From the NCBI RefSeq assembly GCF_009602425.1, contig NW_022261496.1:10411-74410 (forward strand): DNA of 64,000 nt, written 5' to 3'. The stretch is from Actinia tenebrosa. Taxonomy: Eukaryota; Cnidaria; Anthozoa; Actiniaria; Actiniidae. Position 1 is the first letter of the stretch. Each line of letters starts with the position of its first letter. Below, one piece after another: positions 1 through 14,400 of this stretch. A model generated the notes under the pieces. That model saw only the letters and a program-made list of their open reading frames with translations, was not told the origin of the DNA and made no database searches. A program made the position numbers and the translations under genes.

Positions 1-3000
1 TTTTTTGGGAATATTTATTTATATCATCTAGAGATGCCAAAACCGTAAAAAAATTCTAGACCTGATATACACTTTAATTAACGTCGACCTTCATACTTAT
101 GGCCTTCCGAATTAGTTCGCCTCATTTGAACCCCGATCGAGTTCAGGCATTTCAACCCTGTTATGTCACTCTGCTTGTCGCTCCCACCCCTCCCCTCTCC
201 GAAAGGTGCATTTTAATAGATATTTTGAGCTATTTGATTTGGTTTATGTTTCTAGGTTATCTGTGCAATTAAAAGTAATTACTTAGCGAGAAAAATAATC
301 ATCCCAAAAGTTTTGAAAGCATTTTTGGTAAGGTTGTTGGTTTGTTGTCAGTGAGAACAATTTCTCTTTAAACTATTCCCTTGAATAGACAGAGCCAAAA
401 TTTAAAAAAACAATTGCTTTTATTTGTTTTTTCCTTCTTTCTACCAATAGCAATAAGCTCGAGGGGAAAAAGACATTTTCAGATGAGACTTTTCCTTTTC
501 TAATCTTTGCTTAACGATGGGGCCCCTCGCTCAAACTTCAAAAAGTCTTAAAACTGTGCCAAACTCCTAAGGAATTCCCTAAAAGTTATTATTAATCTAA
601 TATTATAACGACTGCGAGTAATGACATGAACATGGTACTCACTTTGAATTATTTTGGCTTTCCTCCTCTTGGCTCTTCCTCCTCTAGCGTCTTCTTAGGC
701 TGTGGTGAGTTTCTTGTCGAGCAAAGCTACGCGAGAGATCGCGTCTGTAAATGATTCAGAAAGTGGGAGGCTTTGAGTAGTGATTAGCATTTTTAAAGTG
801 CATTCGAGTATGGTTGATTTAGAGTTTTCCAGATGACTTGGCAATTGAATGTACGTGCTCATCTGTACTATACCGAAGTAATGTCAAAAATGAATTTGAC
901 TTACCTATCATCATATTCCATGTGAATGCATCGTAGTACATCGTTGAAGTAGAATTGTTTTGCAAGTTTACCTACTGCTGTGCAAGATATGGTAACAGAA
1001 GGAACGAGTCTAGCAAGTCCAAATGTCTATCAATGAAATATATATTTTTTATTTCTAAAGACAATACTAACTACTGAATATATAAGTGGATCCACAGCAT
1101 CGGTAGATGATGCGTTACAGATATAAATAAACACGAAAATTCTTGGCACCAAAATTGCCTGGATTATTTGATATATAAATTACTATTCCTGCCTATTATG
1201 CGTAAGGTTCTGTGGAATCAATCAAAACATTTGGATTCTTTTTTTCTTTTTTTTTTTTTTTCTTTAACTAAACTGACAATAAATATCTATAATACAATGA
1301 TCAGTGTCTCTGGATGCGGTTTCTGCACATGGTTGTCATGGTAAAACTTTATTACACTCAGTAGGAAACAAGTAGTGCAAACTGCTACGGAACGCTTTTT
1401 GAGTAGTATTGGCGTCTCTTATTCATATATATTTTTCGTCGTTGCGAGAATTGAAAAATTTATTGGATATTCATAATGAAATAATGCAGAAAAATTTGTT
1501 TTGTAAAGATAGTTATCTGTTCATTGAATATTTTAAGCTATTCTGTCACTCATATTCGACAATTGCTCTGATATTGGCATCCATTGACTTTCTGCAAAGA
1601 CCTCTCTAGCATATTCTGGCTAACGATGTCTTACTCTAAGTACAATCTAAGTTCAATTATCCAAGGCTATTAAAAAATCGTTGTTCAAATTTTATTCCTT
1701 TATATATATATTTGAAATACGGACAAAAAAACTGTTTAACAGGGAGGGGTGTGCAAATAGCAGGGGGATGTTTTTGCTCTAAGATAAAACAGTATAGGTA
1801 TTTTTTGTGTATTAAATAAATCATCACATGAATACGATTGAATAATAATGTGATGATTTAACATTCCTTTGCTAACAAGAATAATCATGAAACAAGTTCT
1901 TTTGAGGAGTTCACCTCAGTAATTATGATTAATTGGACATCGTTAACCTTTGAAGAAGCTTTACGTAACCCAACAAAACTTTTTTTGATTTTGGAATTGA
2001 AAGCTACGTACGTCGTACTAATCTAAATGAATATACTAGTACAATCTAAATGAATGCCGTTGTGTCCATGAAGAAAACATTTTCCAAACCGTGAGGAAAC
2101 AGTTAAATAGGTTTTTAAAACATGACGTAAAACGACGAAAGTTCCTTATAATTTCTGGACAAAAAGTTCGAAAAAATACTAATATCCACAACATAAAATT
2201 TATCTAAACTTTGTTTGTTTTGTTGAATTTTAGCAGAAATTTTATCCTTTGGATATAACAGAAAAGGCATTTAAATGATATCGGCCGGCCACATACTTGG
2301 GGCTCAAAAGACCAATTACGATAAGTGTAATGAATTCAAAGCTGAGTATTAGCGACAATATCGTGAAGTGTAATAAATCAAAATATAAAAGCCGATAGAA
2401 GACCCCAATAAATCACTGTCTTTTTAAGTGCCCGCTCGCGTACTCTTTTTTTATCAATTATCAATGACGATCAAGAAATTCAGAATTCGATGGTTATAGA
2501 AATGTCATTAAATCTCGAGAATTTTCGATTTCTCTGTGAAAAAATAAGATCGTAATTTTTTCACGACTTGATGTTTCAATATTGATGTACAGTGTTTCAC
2601 AACGGAAACACTCATTTTGCAGTCAACATGTTATTTGTAAAGAACATTTTTCTTTTTTGTGCATGGCGCATGAAAAAAGAAATTTAAAAAAATACAGAAC
2701 ATGCTAGGACGCATACGAGTTGTGCTGTCAGTATATGTACGAAGCATTTTTCATTGTTGACACTTTGCTTTATACCTGAACAGTAACACGATATTATTAG
2801 GGTCGTGATAATCAGCAAAATACTAATAGCAATCCTATGTTATGACGCGTTAAATTCTGTTCATTTTACATGCGTTTTAGTTTGACCTTGCTTGTTTGCC
2901 GCTAGAGTAATATTCTGTTCAAAACGTTAGTGCCTTTAGCTACGAATTAGCTCATCTCCCAGGAATCCGATGGTGCGCACTTTACGCCTTTCTCCATCAT

Positions 3001-5207
3001 TGCTCACTTCAAGGGGGTTTAAATCAGATATCTAGAAATGAAACGACGGGGCTTCTACATTAGTAAGGGAAGGTACATTTTTTTATTGGGGGTGAGGGCT
3101 GGGGCTTCATAGGGGAGGGTCATCAGTAAAAATTGGAACTTTTGTGGAGGGTTAAACCTTTATATTTTCACGAAAAGTAGTTCTTTGTATACTTCAAAGG
3201 ATGGCCATAAATTTCTTTCCGAGTTAAAAGGGAGGGCTACAACCATTTTTATAATGTTTACTAAAATTCCCCAGCCCTCCTTACCCCTAAAAAAAAGTAT
3301 ACTTTTCCTAACCACTTGGTCCGATAATAAATAGGTAAAATAGCTATACTACGATAGAAAGCCCCCTCCGTAACGATTGCCATCAATAAATTGACGCAGT
3401 AATATTGCCGAGGTTATAATATAAATGCGATTGTAATGGATTCCAATATTTCGACTGACACTTTGAAAATCAACAAAGTAAATCTTGTTCCCACGGCGTA
3501 ATTAGCAATTCATGAGGTAATTAATTAGTTAAACGAAAAGATGTCACGTTATAAAGTGAGGGCTTGTGAAGACGTTTTCAATGGCGTGCACAACACAAGC
3601 AACATATAATAAAAGCAATAAACCCCATTTGTCTTGAACTTTTGTTATTCAACATGAAAGAGGCTTTTGTTTTGGCATACTGCTGCACATCATTAGTGAA
3701 ACTTGACATGTAATAATATATTGGAGCAAGCTTATTTTATTGAAGGCCAGTTTGCCCACAGGTAGCCCAAGCTTGGTTTCTGTGGTGTCCTGTTATAAGG
3801 AAATGTATGGAGATTCATCAAAAATTTCAATAAAATCATTGAAACGTGAAATAAAGCCTCGAAATTTTACCCGATCATTGAGAAATAGCACATCTTTCGC
3901 TCTGCGTGGTTATTTTTTGAATTTAGCCCGTTTTAAGATTTTTTCCCCCACCAGTAAGAAATATGACTGGTGTGGGAAAAAATCTTAAAACAGGCAGGAC
4001 ACCACAGAAACCAAGCTTGGGCTACCTGTGGTTTGCCCTGAAGTATTTGGGTAAAATAAATACGCCACCGCATAATGACGTCGCGAAACATTCACGAATG
4101 GAATTATTTCACTTTTCCGATATTTTTTACCCAGGGTTCCAGAGACTCTCCAGCTCTAGTGCTTCTCGGTCGTAGTTTTCGTTAGGCACTGGAGCGAGAG
4201 CCATGAAAAGACCATCATATGACTCGATCGTATGATAGAAGGAATAATTGATTCAAGGAAGCCAAAACCCATAAATTCTTGGATGATTATAAAAATTGGG
4301 TGTAAGGAAATAACACAACGAATATCAAGTTTGTGCAATGTTTATATTAAACTACAAATCCTTTACAAAACGAACATCTCTATTTTTACCAATAANAAAT
4401 TTGAATAGAAAACGTCTTACAAATATTGCATGCAATTTTTAATTAATGATTAAGTCATGTCACGTGAAATTGTGATCAGCTGATTGAAAGTGAAATGAAT
4501 TGTGGGTAAGCACGTGACTAAATAGGAAAACCATTTGCTGATCATATGTTGTATTAAATAATTAATCCTACAAAATACATAATTTATCAATTGCCTCTTT
4601 TGGATGGAGTTTGATTTAGGTTTTACATTATTTTGCTTATTTTGTGGACTGTTATTCATCATCATCAAATAACAATCAAAACTCAAAAAAATTTAAACCG
4701 AGATTAGTTTAATCCGAATTTTATGACTAAGAACCAAATTACATTTTGTCAAATGCAACAATTTTTTTAAAGTGATTTTCAAAGTTCGAATACAAAAACC
4801 AAAACCGAAACGTAGAAAACATCGATACTTCAAGCAAGTCCTTTTAGTCCTGGAAAACTGTTTCTTTCCCGAATTAATTTACTGGAATTTTTACTCGCTT
4901 CAAGAACCATTGCCCAACCAATTCAGCGTTTTAGATTTTACGTGGCTATAGAATGCCTAATTTCTTTTAATTAATGTGAACCGGTTAATTTGATTATTTT
5001 TTTTAATGTTTGGAGATAAATTAAAATATCGTGTTTAATTTATCTCTACTATTACAAGAGGATTACTTTTAAGTACGGTGTATTAATGCTAACTATGCTG
5101 AGTTTTCATCTCCAATATCTAAATTATCTAATTTGTCTCATTGAACTACTCTATCATCTTGATATATCATCATACCAGATCAATTTAAACTTTAAACCTA
5201 TCGAAAT
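1..5207. other. Intergenic region, no convincing gene
   Basis: No open frame here has coding character beyond short chance frames. The DNA is AT-rich and includes one clear inverted-repeat element (3744-4042, listed separately). A Glu-rich minus-strand stretch near 645-705 is flanked by plausible splice signals but cannot be joined to anything with confidence (see rejected items). One ambiguous base lies at 4395. The 3' untranslated region of the large minus-strand gene that ends at 5208 probably extends into this area, but I could not place its end: I saw no clear AATAAA just downstream of the stop. Confidence 0.6.
3744..4042. repeat. Nested inverted-repeat (foldback) element
   Basis: The left arm at about 3744-3797 (containing CCACAGGTAGCCCAAGCTTG) is the reverse complement of the right arm at about 3988-4042. 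Inside, a second hairpin has arms at about 3926-3955 and 3964-3992 (AAGATTTTTTCCC and its complement) and abuts the right outer arm. No coding content is seen. It looks like a non-autonomous foldback/MITE element. The family is not identified. Confidence 0.8.
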
Positions 5208-5450
5208 CTAGTGAATTATTCGGTATACCCTCTCTCCTGATCTAGCCTCTCCATTAGCCACGCCTCCAAAAGACGATCCCGCGATGCTCTTTGGTCTAGT
5301 TTGGCGCCCTGCTTCAGTTTTTTCTCGGCGCCTGACAGCTGAGTCGTCTTTTGTAGCGCGCTTGCCGCCAGACCCGCTTTGGAAGGCTGAAAATTTACTG
5401 AGATCCAGCTTCTTTGGTACGGGTTTGTCACTGTCAGAGGAATCTTCACT
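5208..5450 (-). CDS. Exon 10: last coding exon with a final KKLDLSKF motif
   Basis: Acceptor AATTTTAG|AGT; 80 codons then TAG at 5210-5208. The frame encodes SEDSSDSDKPVPKKLDLSKF followed by SAFQSG and a basic tail ending VYRIIH. The KKLDLSKFSAFQ peptide matches the repeat of exon 8 (compare VSKLDLAQFSQFQ), which picks this frame over the ATG-started frame that overlaps it. So the array spans two exons and the C-terminus itself carries a motif copy. Confidence 0.8.
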   Translation of the reverse strand, partial: SEDSSDSDKPVPKKLDLSKFSAFQSGSGGKRATKDDSAVRRREKTEAGRQTRPKSIAGSSFGGVANGEARSGERVYRIIH

Positions 5451-8400
5451 CTAAAATTCAGTCACAAGCCACAATACGTTTTATTTATACTTATTTGTAG
5501 TTTCCAGTATTGATATTAGCAGATTAATGGTAAGGGTGTAGCGATACGAATCAATATCAACGATACCCCACCACTACCATCACACACACACACACCCGAC
5601 AACCACAACTCTTTAAGAAATCACATCATATTTATTCAAGAAACACGAATGAATAAATCATAATGGTAATTGTCAAACGACAACGTTTAACCATGGCAAC
5701 CTAAAATTATAATGTAACTTACTTTTATAGACTCAGTCTGTCCTTCAGATCTCCTGTCGACTTCATCGCCCCTTGATAAGATATAAAAGGTTAAATTAGT
5801 GACTGAGTAGTGACGGTTTTCATTTTCAATACTGATAAATTGGAGCGTGTCTTGCATATGTCGGGATATGCCCAGTCACAAACGTAGATGAATTATTTGC
5901 GTATTGATGGTTTTCAACCATTCCCAAGAGAATTGAATAACAAAAGACACGTCGACCATGTTGGAGGATATAACAAAAGAAATCATTGACAATTCTTTTG
6001 TTAAATTCCTCCAACATGGCCGCCGTGAAAATTGTGAACATAGCATAACATGAGCGCATGTGCAAAACGTGATACTGCAACAAAATACGACAAGATGGGT
6101 AAGCAAAACATATACGAGTTAAAGCTACACCGGAATGCGATTTTACCAATTTCAGACTACGTGCCATTCCCTAGAGAATAAAATTGTTTGTTCAAGTTGT
6201 ATCTTCTGATGCGTAACCGCTAAACTTGCACTCTGCTCTAACTTCGAATCAAGGCCAGTTTTTGAGCATTATTTCTTTGCTTGACCATAAACTCTAAACG
6301 TTTGAAATGCGAACCCTAATAAGGTCTTCGAGACCAGCTCAAACACCTCCCTATAGATAAGTCGCATTGGTGCCATAGTTGAGAAATGTCAGTTATAGAG
6401 CGTTTTCAAATGACGTCACAGCCGCCATATTGGTTGATCTTTGACAAAAACTTGGTCATTAGTTTCAGGTTGTGTTGGGTACACCAATATGGCTGCCATC
6501 TGTATTGTCAGTTAACTCTCTAGGGTCTAAGTGAAAACGCTCTATAAAAACTGTTAAGCAAGGCAAAATAGGAGAGAGGTTTCAGTTACCTGTATTTTCG
6601 TTTCTCCTCGATGACTGTGGTTTCTCTTCGTTCAGAACTCCACGATTCATGCTGCACAGTTTGACTTCCTCCGCGGCCTTCCATTTCTTCCCTTTCCAAA
6701 CGCAGCCTTTCAATTTCAAGCTCTCTGGCACGCCTTTCCCTCTCTCTTGCTTCTTGAGTGAATTGTTGGGAATACCTCTCGAGGTCAAGCCTTCCAACTT
6801 CCTTCTTATCCTGAGAAGAGTCCCCATCTTCGTACTCCCCTGGAATTTCAGACTGAACAACTTCCACGCTGCTGGTTTGGATTTTCTCCGAATAGGAAGA
6901 GCTTTCTCGCACACGGTATTGCCTTTCTTCCATTTCTCTTTCTTCTTTTTCACGTCTCAACCTCTCTCGTTCGAGCTCTATCTTTCTCATTTGCTTCTCT
7001 TTGTCTTCTTCGCTCAGGGACTGTATGAACTGGTTAAAATCCAGCCTTCCAACACTTTTTCTTTTCTCTTCTACAGATGTAGCTTCTTCTCTCTCCCTTT
7101 CTAGGCTCGATCTCTTGTCGTTGTTGGTGAAGAAGTCATCAGGCGGTGCCGAGTGTACTTCCTGGACGACACTAGCGTTCACTTGTTCAACTTGACCCCT
7201 TCTTGATCTTTCTTGCTCCTTTTGTAGCAGTTCTCTTTCTTCATTCTCACGTCGAATTCTTTCTTTTTCCAGCTCTATTAATCGCCTTCTCTTCTCTTCC
7301 TCTTCTTCGTTGAGTGATTGGAAAAACTGGTTGACATTAAGTCTGCCAACACTTTTCCTCTTTTCTTCGACAGACAGCTCCTCTTCTCTCTGCTTGTCTA
7401 TTCTTGATGGTTGCTGGAGTCCTTCATCGGGTTGATCATATGGCGAACTCTCCACATCCTGGACAACTGTGCGGCTAGTTTTCTCGAATGAGGATTTGGA
7501 AGTAACAGTAGAAGTTGATCGGCTTACGTCACCGCCCATAGCCCGCTCTTGCTCCAACCTTAAAAGTTCTTTCTCTTCTTCTTCGCGACGGATCCTTTCT
7601 TTCTCAAGTTCGATCATTCTTCTTCTCTTTTCTTCTTCTTCTTGGTTCAGTGACTGCATGTATTTACCAACATCTAGTCTTCCAACACTTTTTCTCTTCT
7701 CTTCCACAGACATTTCTTCTTCTCTTTCTCTATCAATGATCGTATACTTCTCTTTATCTCTGCTTTCAGTCTCTTCTCGATCATCTCTTGGCTCTCTAGA
7801 ATCCTTATGAACTATGAAATACTTTGTAGAAGATTCTTTAGATTTGGTTACACTTGGTTCACCCCTGTTTTTCCTCTCTTGCTCCAGTCTCAGCAGCTCT
7901 CTTTCTTCATTTTCACGTCGAATGCGTTCTTTCTCGAGTTCAATTTTACGCCTCCGCTTTTCTTCTTCTTCATTGCTCAATGACTGAACAAACCTACTGA
8001 CATCAAGTCTTCCAACGATCTTTCTTTTCTCCTCGACCGACTGCTCTTCTTCCCTTTCTCTCTCGTCTTTATTTGCTCGTTCGTAGAAGTCTTGGTCAGG
8101 AGCAGAATGTACTTCTTGCACAGTTGATACTCTGATGTTTTCCGAGGACATCTGTTGTTCCATTCGTAGCCTTTCTCTTTCTTCCGCTTCTCGTCTGATT
8201 CGTTCTTTTTCGAGCTCTAGTTTACGTCGATTCTTTTCTTCCTCTTCTTTGCTCATAGACTGCATGAACTGATCGACATTTAATCTTCCAACACCGCTTT
8301 TCCTTTTCTCTTCGATTGTCCACTCTTCTTCTCTTTCTCTCTCATGCTGCGATCCAGAACTCTTAACCGAAGAAACCTTGTGGNCCTCGTGTGATGCTTC

Positions 8401-11400
8401 CGATGATGTGTCAGATTCTAGATCAACACTCTTTTTCCCTTTTTTCTTTTCGGCTTTCAGGCGTTCCATTTCTTCCCTTTCTCTAAAAATTCTTTGTCTT
8501 TCGAGTTCTTTAATTCTTGATTGTCGTTCCTGTTCTTCTTCAGACCTCGACTGCATAAGTCGATTAACATCAAGCTTCCCTACGTTCTGTCGTTTCTCCT
8601 CGTACTCTAGAGCCTCACTGCGTTCCTTGTCAAGCCATTCTCTTTCACTAGTTTCAGGTACAAAAGGCTGACTTTCAACTTCATCTACGGTTTGTCTTTC
8701 TATTATTTCGATCTTTTTGGACTCTCTTGTTCTCTCCTTTGGTTGTTGTTTCTTTGGCATCGAAGCTGTTTCTTTCTTCTGGAATTGTGAAAACTGTGCA
8801 AGGTCGAGTTTGCTGACATTCTGAGGTCTATCAGAAGAGGAAGAACTTGAAGTATCATCTCTATCTATTTCTTTCTTTCTTTCTTCTTCTTCTCTTTGTC
8901 TCTCCATTTCTTCTAATTCACGTCTCATTCGTTCTTCTTCAACAAGCTTTTTTCGTCGCTCTTTATCACTGTGATCTTCGCCCATCATTTGTAAATACTT
9001 TCCTGTATTCAGCTTTCCCACTACCTTTGGACGGTCGTCAAAAGATTCAGGACTTTCCTGGACGTCTTCAGTTTCTTCAGCGTACAAAACCTCGCGTGTT
9101 TCCATCTTACTACGGCTTTCCTTGCGAGCAAGCTTGCGTTCTTGTCGAACTTCGTCCTTGCTCTTCTTCCTGCTAAGCACCCCACTGCCTTCTGGCGATG
9201 GGCGTCCGCCTTTGAGAAATGGCGTCATAGAAGTGGAATCTAGCTTTTTAACACTTTGTGGTTTCTCAGACAATTGTATTTCATCTCGGGAGATTTCGTC
9301 TCCTTTAGTTTCGCGTCTTTTATTCTCTTCCAGTTTCAACAGCTCGATTTCGTACTGCTCTTTTCGGATTCGCTCCATTTCGGTTTCCTTGCGACGACGT
9401 TCCATTTCCCTTGCTTCCTGTTCTTGTGCCTGGGACAACCAGTCTTTATTCAGCTTCCCAACACTTCGTCGCTTTATTTCATATTCATCTTCTTCATAGC
9501 TATAGTCTGGGGCAGATTCAACTTCTCTCGTCGTCTGTGACACTACTACTACATCTCGTTGGCCGTAGTCTCTCTTACTGGCTTTATCGCTGGTCTTTCG
9601 TTCAGGTTTCTTGCCACCTGCATCACCCTGTTGGAACTTAGAGAACATACTCAGGTCCAGCTTTCTTACGTTCCTATTTTCAGTCTCATAATCATTAGTA
9701 TCATCAATTTCATTACCACCCTTTACGTTATCTTGGAAAGCTTTATCGTGTGCTTTTTTAATTTGTTCAATTTCATCACGCTCTCGTTTTAGTTGATCTT
9801 CCCATTCCCTCTTTTCCCTTTCGCGCTCTCTTTTCCTGTCTTCCTCAAGAGGCGTTTTATCTTGGGATTTATCTTTTTTATCGTGTTTAAGAGGTTTATT
9901 ATCAATCACTTGACGATTGTCCTGGCTTTGTGCTTTGTCATAGTTATTATGAGAAAATGGCAATCGGCTCACGTCTAGCTTTTTAACACTTCGAGCGCGA
10001 GTCATGTTATCGAACTCGTCTTCGCCGGATTTCTGTGACGGCGAGGCAGCCATTTCCAATGGAATTTCCTGAACGACAATTTCTTTCTTTTTAGATAGAG
10101 TCCTTTCTTGGACTTTACGTGGTGGACTAGTCTCTTTTACTGAGGTATCACTTTGTATGAAAGGACTAGAGTCCATGTTTAACTTTCCTACAGAACTATC
10201 TCTTACCTGGATGTCGTAACCTTCGTCTTCTGTGCTAAAAAAATTGGTCCTTCCAAACGACTCGACCTTGTCTTCACGGCGAGTCTCAACGATTCGTTTG
10301 GTCGATCGTTTTGATACTGGCTTCTTGTCTGGAATGGGTTCTGACTTTTTCTGGAAATCACCGAACTTGGTTATGTCAATTTTACCGACATCCTTAGATT
10401 TGACTTTGGTATCAAATTCATCATCTTCAAATTCATTGATGGTTGTTTTTGAATCCAGATACTCCCTTTCTTGTCTTCGTCTTTCCTCTTCCCTTTCTCT
10501 TTGGATTTCTTCCATCTCACGGCGATTTCTTGCTTCTCGTTCTTGTCGTTCGCGGTCTTCTTCAGATGCATGGAATGAGGGCGTGGCAATCTTGCCGACA
10601 TGGGGCTTTTCATCCTGAATAACATAAAGTTCAAATCTACCTCAAAACCGAAAGAAATGGCTTACTCGATGTTACCCGAATAGTTTTTTTACGTTCAATT
10701 ATGTGTTTGCTGCTGTAAGCATTCCTTGCATTTCAGGCCGTCAGTGATTAGGAAAGAAACTTTACAGTATCTTATTATCCGTCTGTCATTTTTAGTAGGA
10801 AAAGAACATCGATAGAAATTGCAAAAATGTTTGATTTTTCCCATTACTGGGTAAAAACTAGGCAAGGATTCTAGAAGAATGATAGCCTGTTGCATGTCAC
10901 ATACCAAGCTTGAAATGAATTGTGGGTCATATATGTAAATAATGTAAGCACAAAAGAAAACGTCAAAAAGCACTCCATGGTAAACGAAAAGGCTAAAAGG
11001 TTTTGCAACCCACTTGAATTGATAAAGCTACTACATCGAATTAGAATTTAGAAGTTGATTATTGCGGAGAAAGGAAAAACTGGAGAAACCGGAAGAACTG
11101 CATGGACCTTTGTCACACGGCGGCCATGTTTATTCTCATGAGAATAAAAACCTTTGTTTCCCCAGCATAAATTAATTCTCAAGCGCTCGAATTTGAGGCT
11201 ACGCGTGGTGGAATCTATTGTTCAACCCAACATGGCTGCCGCGTGAATAAGGCCCATTGGTGAAAGGCGAGCACTCTCATCGCTACGCCACTCGTGCTTC
11301 CCAAAATATTCCAGAAAAAGTGCAGGCAAAAGTTTGCAATATTGGCGCATTCAAACCGCCCATAGTGAGTTTCAAGCTTGGTATGCAGCACTTGGCAAAA

Positions 11401-14400
11401 CTTTCACCGACTTTTTTGAAAATAGCTGTCAGTATTGTCAAAACATTAGTGTAGAAACAGCAAAACTCTGTCAGTGAATAAAGACAACGTACCTCTTCTA
11501 CTTCTTCTTCAACGTCCTCGGTTCTATCAGATTTCAATGAAACTTTCTTGGGCACAAGTAGTTCTTTTTTGGAATCGGTTCTCTGGATTTTCTTGATCTG
11601 TTCATAGCGGCTTTTCTCGCGTTTTTGAATTTTGGACGATTCATCTCCATTTTTATCAGCTTTCTTTCGAGCTATAAAAAGGATTTTTTAAAAACATTGT
11701 CATCTATATAGTGAAATAAGTAAACGATATAATGTAAATAGAATAATATGGATGCAAATTATATAGGAGGAATCTCTTTTAGTTCAGCTTCACCGGGCCC
11801 GACTTTTAAAATTTAGCTATGAATTTTTAAAATGAGTTATTATTATTATTATTATTATTTTAATAACTTGGATAAATTTCTTGTTTTCAAGGAAAAAGAA
11901 CTTACACTCGAAAATTGAGGTGTTGATTTTTCCAGGCTGGAAACGGCCGACTTTTTCCCAGCGCGCTTCTTCTTCCGTCATATGATACACCTCATCCATA
12001 TCAACGTGAGGCTGCCTTGAAGTGCCTTCTTCGTCTTCATCATCACTCTTAAAAGTGGATTGACCTTGCGATTTATCCCACAGTTGCTGTTCATTAAAAC
12101 GTAAGTAGAATATCGTTATAGAAGATGCGATCTTTGTTTTAAGAAGAAAGCCCATTCGGCTTGAAGCTGGTATACCCCTTCCCCGCTTAAGGAGGCTCAA
12201 CAGAGTTTTATGGCGCGCGCCGCGCGAGCATGCGCGATACCTAAACTTGAAGAATTTTCATTTTGATAACGTCAAGAAAAGGTCTTTTGTAAGCGTTATC
12301 TTTTTGAGACGAAACTAACGATTTATTTGATTGACAGCCGTGTATTGCCCGATTTTCATGTCGCTAATGTCTCAATCAGTGTGTATTAATGAAAACAGTG
12401 CTAATATCTTCTTCCCTCTCGAAAAATTGGAAGGAATAGCTGAAATTTAACACTTCAACAGTTTTTATGATACCTATTAGAAGGAAACGTTCATAAGTAT
12501 GCTAATTGTTTTGCTCTTACAACAAAGCAAAGTTTATCATTACCAGTGTATTAACTTTGAAATTAATCAAAGTATGCATTACCTTAGGAGCACTCTCTAC
12601 CTCATTTGTCTTGTCGGCATAACTAAAATAGATAAGTGATAATGAAAATTAGCATTGCGCAGCTAGAAGTAGAAAATAAATGGATATATCCCAAACTTAA
12701 TTCCCAGCTTAAGAAATCCCATGCAACATTCTATTTCCCATTCCCAGTTGTCCCCCTGAACTAGGGTATCATAAATATCTAATTCTTTTCATCCATACAA
12801 AAATAAAAATTAAAACGATCCCATTTCCCCTAATTACATTTTCCAGCCTAGAATATCCCATACCACATTTTATTTTCTGTTCCCATTCCCAGTTGCCTTC
12901 TGTGGCAGGAAATCCGTAGTTCCTATTCTAATGCAAAATTACAATCAAAATTCTTGTGGCCCTTGAATGATTAGTACTTGATACATCATAAAGTTTGAGA
13001 GTTTCAATGAGGCTTCGGCGCCTGTTTGTCTCAATTCTTTGATACAAAGTTCCATTTCAGAATTATTAATCTAAAATTTCTTAATCATTTATACTACGAT
13101 ATGACGTCAACATTTGGTCAAAGCGTTATATACTCACGAGACGTAGTCGATCGAGTAGGTACATAACTAATTCTTACCAACTGTCGACGGTCATATCATG
13201 GTAAATAAGTAGACATACAACTCTAAGTCATCGAAAAAAATTTTTATTACAAAAAAAAAAGTTTGAAAGAAAAATGGTTTCAAGCGGGCGCTAGCTCCGT
13301 GCGCGAGCAATTCGTAATTCCTTGACGCAATTCGTTGGTATGTCCTCTTATTTACAACGGCTCTGGACCAATCAGAAAGCGACGAAATTTATATCTGTGA
13401 AAAATTTGTGCTGGTCGTCTTGCTTCTTTATTCCCTATACAAGTGTTTATCGCGAAATTCTAAACAAAATTTGCATGTAGATTATTCCTGCGTCGAGAGA
13501 GAAATAACGTGACAATAAATAACTAGCCAGTGTCAGGATAACTCGTAACACATTTGCTGCTGTATAAGATAAATTTCGTTTGCAATCATTGGTGCGCTTT
13601 ATCAAAAACCTTTCAAAATATAAATTAAATGAAATGACCCCTGGTCTGTTATTTTGATAAGACTGTTTTTGCTCGAACAAAAACAAAAGTCAATTACAAA
13701 CAATTCCAAAGCTGTATCCAGTGACATCGCTCGTTAAGAAAAATTATGACGTTAAAGAACTATTTATAACAACATCATCAACACTCCGTAAAATACAAAT
13801 TAATGGGGTTTGGTTGACATAATAATAATAATAATAATAATAAACTTTATTACTGTGTCATGTCGTTCTAGCTTATTTAAATAAACTAATTGGGGACACC
13901 TATCTAGAACCCTATAAAACCAATAAAAATCTTATCCCATGTTTCCAACCCTTAAAACAACCCCTATATGATATTTACAATTATCTAATTTACGGTAATA
14001 TCCCACCCCTCCGACTAAATATACCCATTATTCTTACACTTTTGTGTAAACTACAAGCTAAATCCTTACCCCACCGACCCCATAGTAACTGTAAGATAAT
14101 TCCCACCCCCAACTGATCCTAATTTACATGTGTTCGATACTCAGATCGATACGCTTACTAGGTAGCGCATAAGAGGCAGTTTTGGCAATTATCACTCATG
14201 AGGTCACCTAAGTTAAGTGTTCTTATGTGTCTTTTAAATTTACTTAGGGTATCTAATGACTTAACGTTCCTCTTAAGCTTAGACCATAAGACTGGTCCGA
14301 GATATCTTATGCTGTGTTTTCCGAAATTGACTGTATTAAATATCATAAATACATCATAAATATTCAGTCTAAACGTAGTCTTCGTATATGAAATGAAAAA

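Noticed and set aside
645-705. Glu-rich minus-strand stretch (PKKTLEEEEPRGGKPK) flanked by CACCACAG and AAAGTGAGT
   Set aside because: It looks like an exon in composition, but nothing upstream fits in phase and the giant gene already has a supported stop at 5208. Transcript evidence would be needed.
5216-5449. A 77-residue ATG-started frame on the minus strand over the last exon
   Set aside because: The exon 9 phase and the KKLDLSKF motif show that the coding frame is a different one over the same bases.
6649-10618. Many Ser/Phe/Leu-rich open frames on the plus strand
   Set aside because: They are mirror images of the purine-rich coding strand of the giant exon, with no start context or family resemblance.
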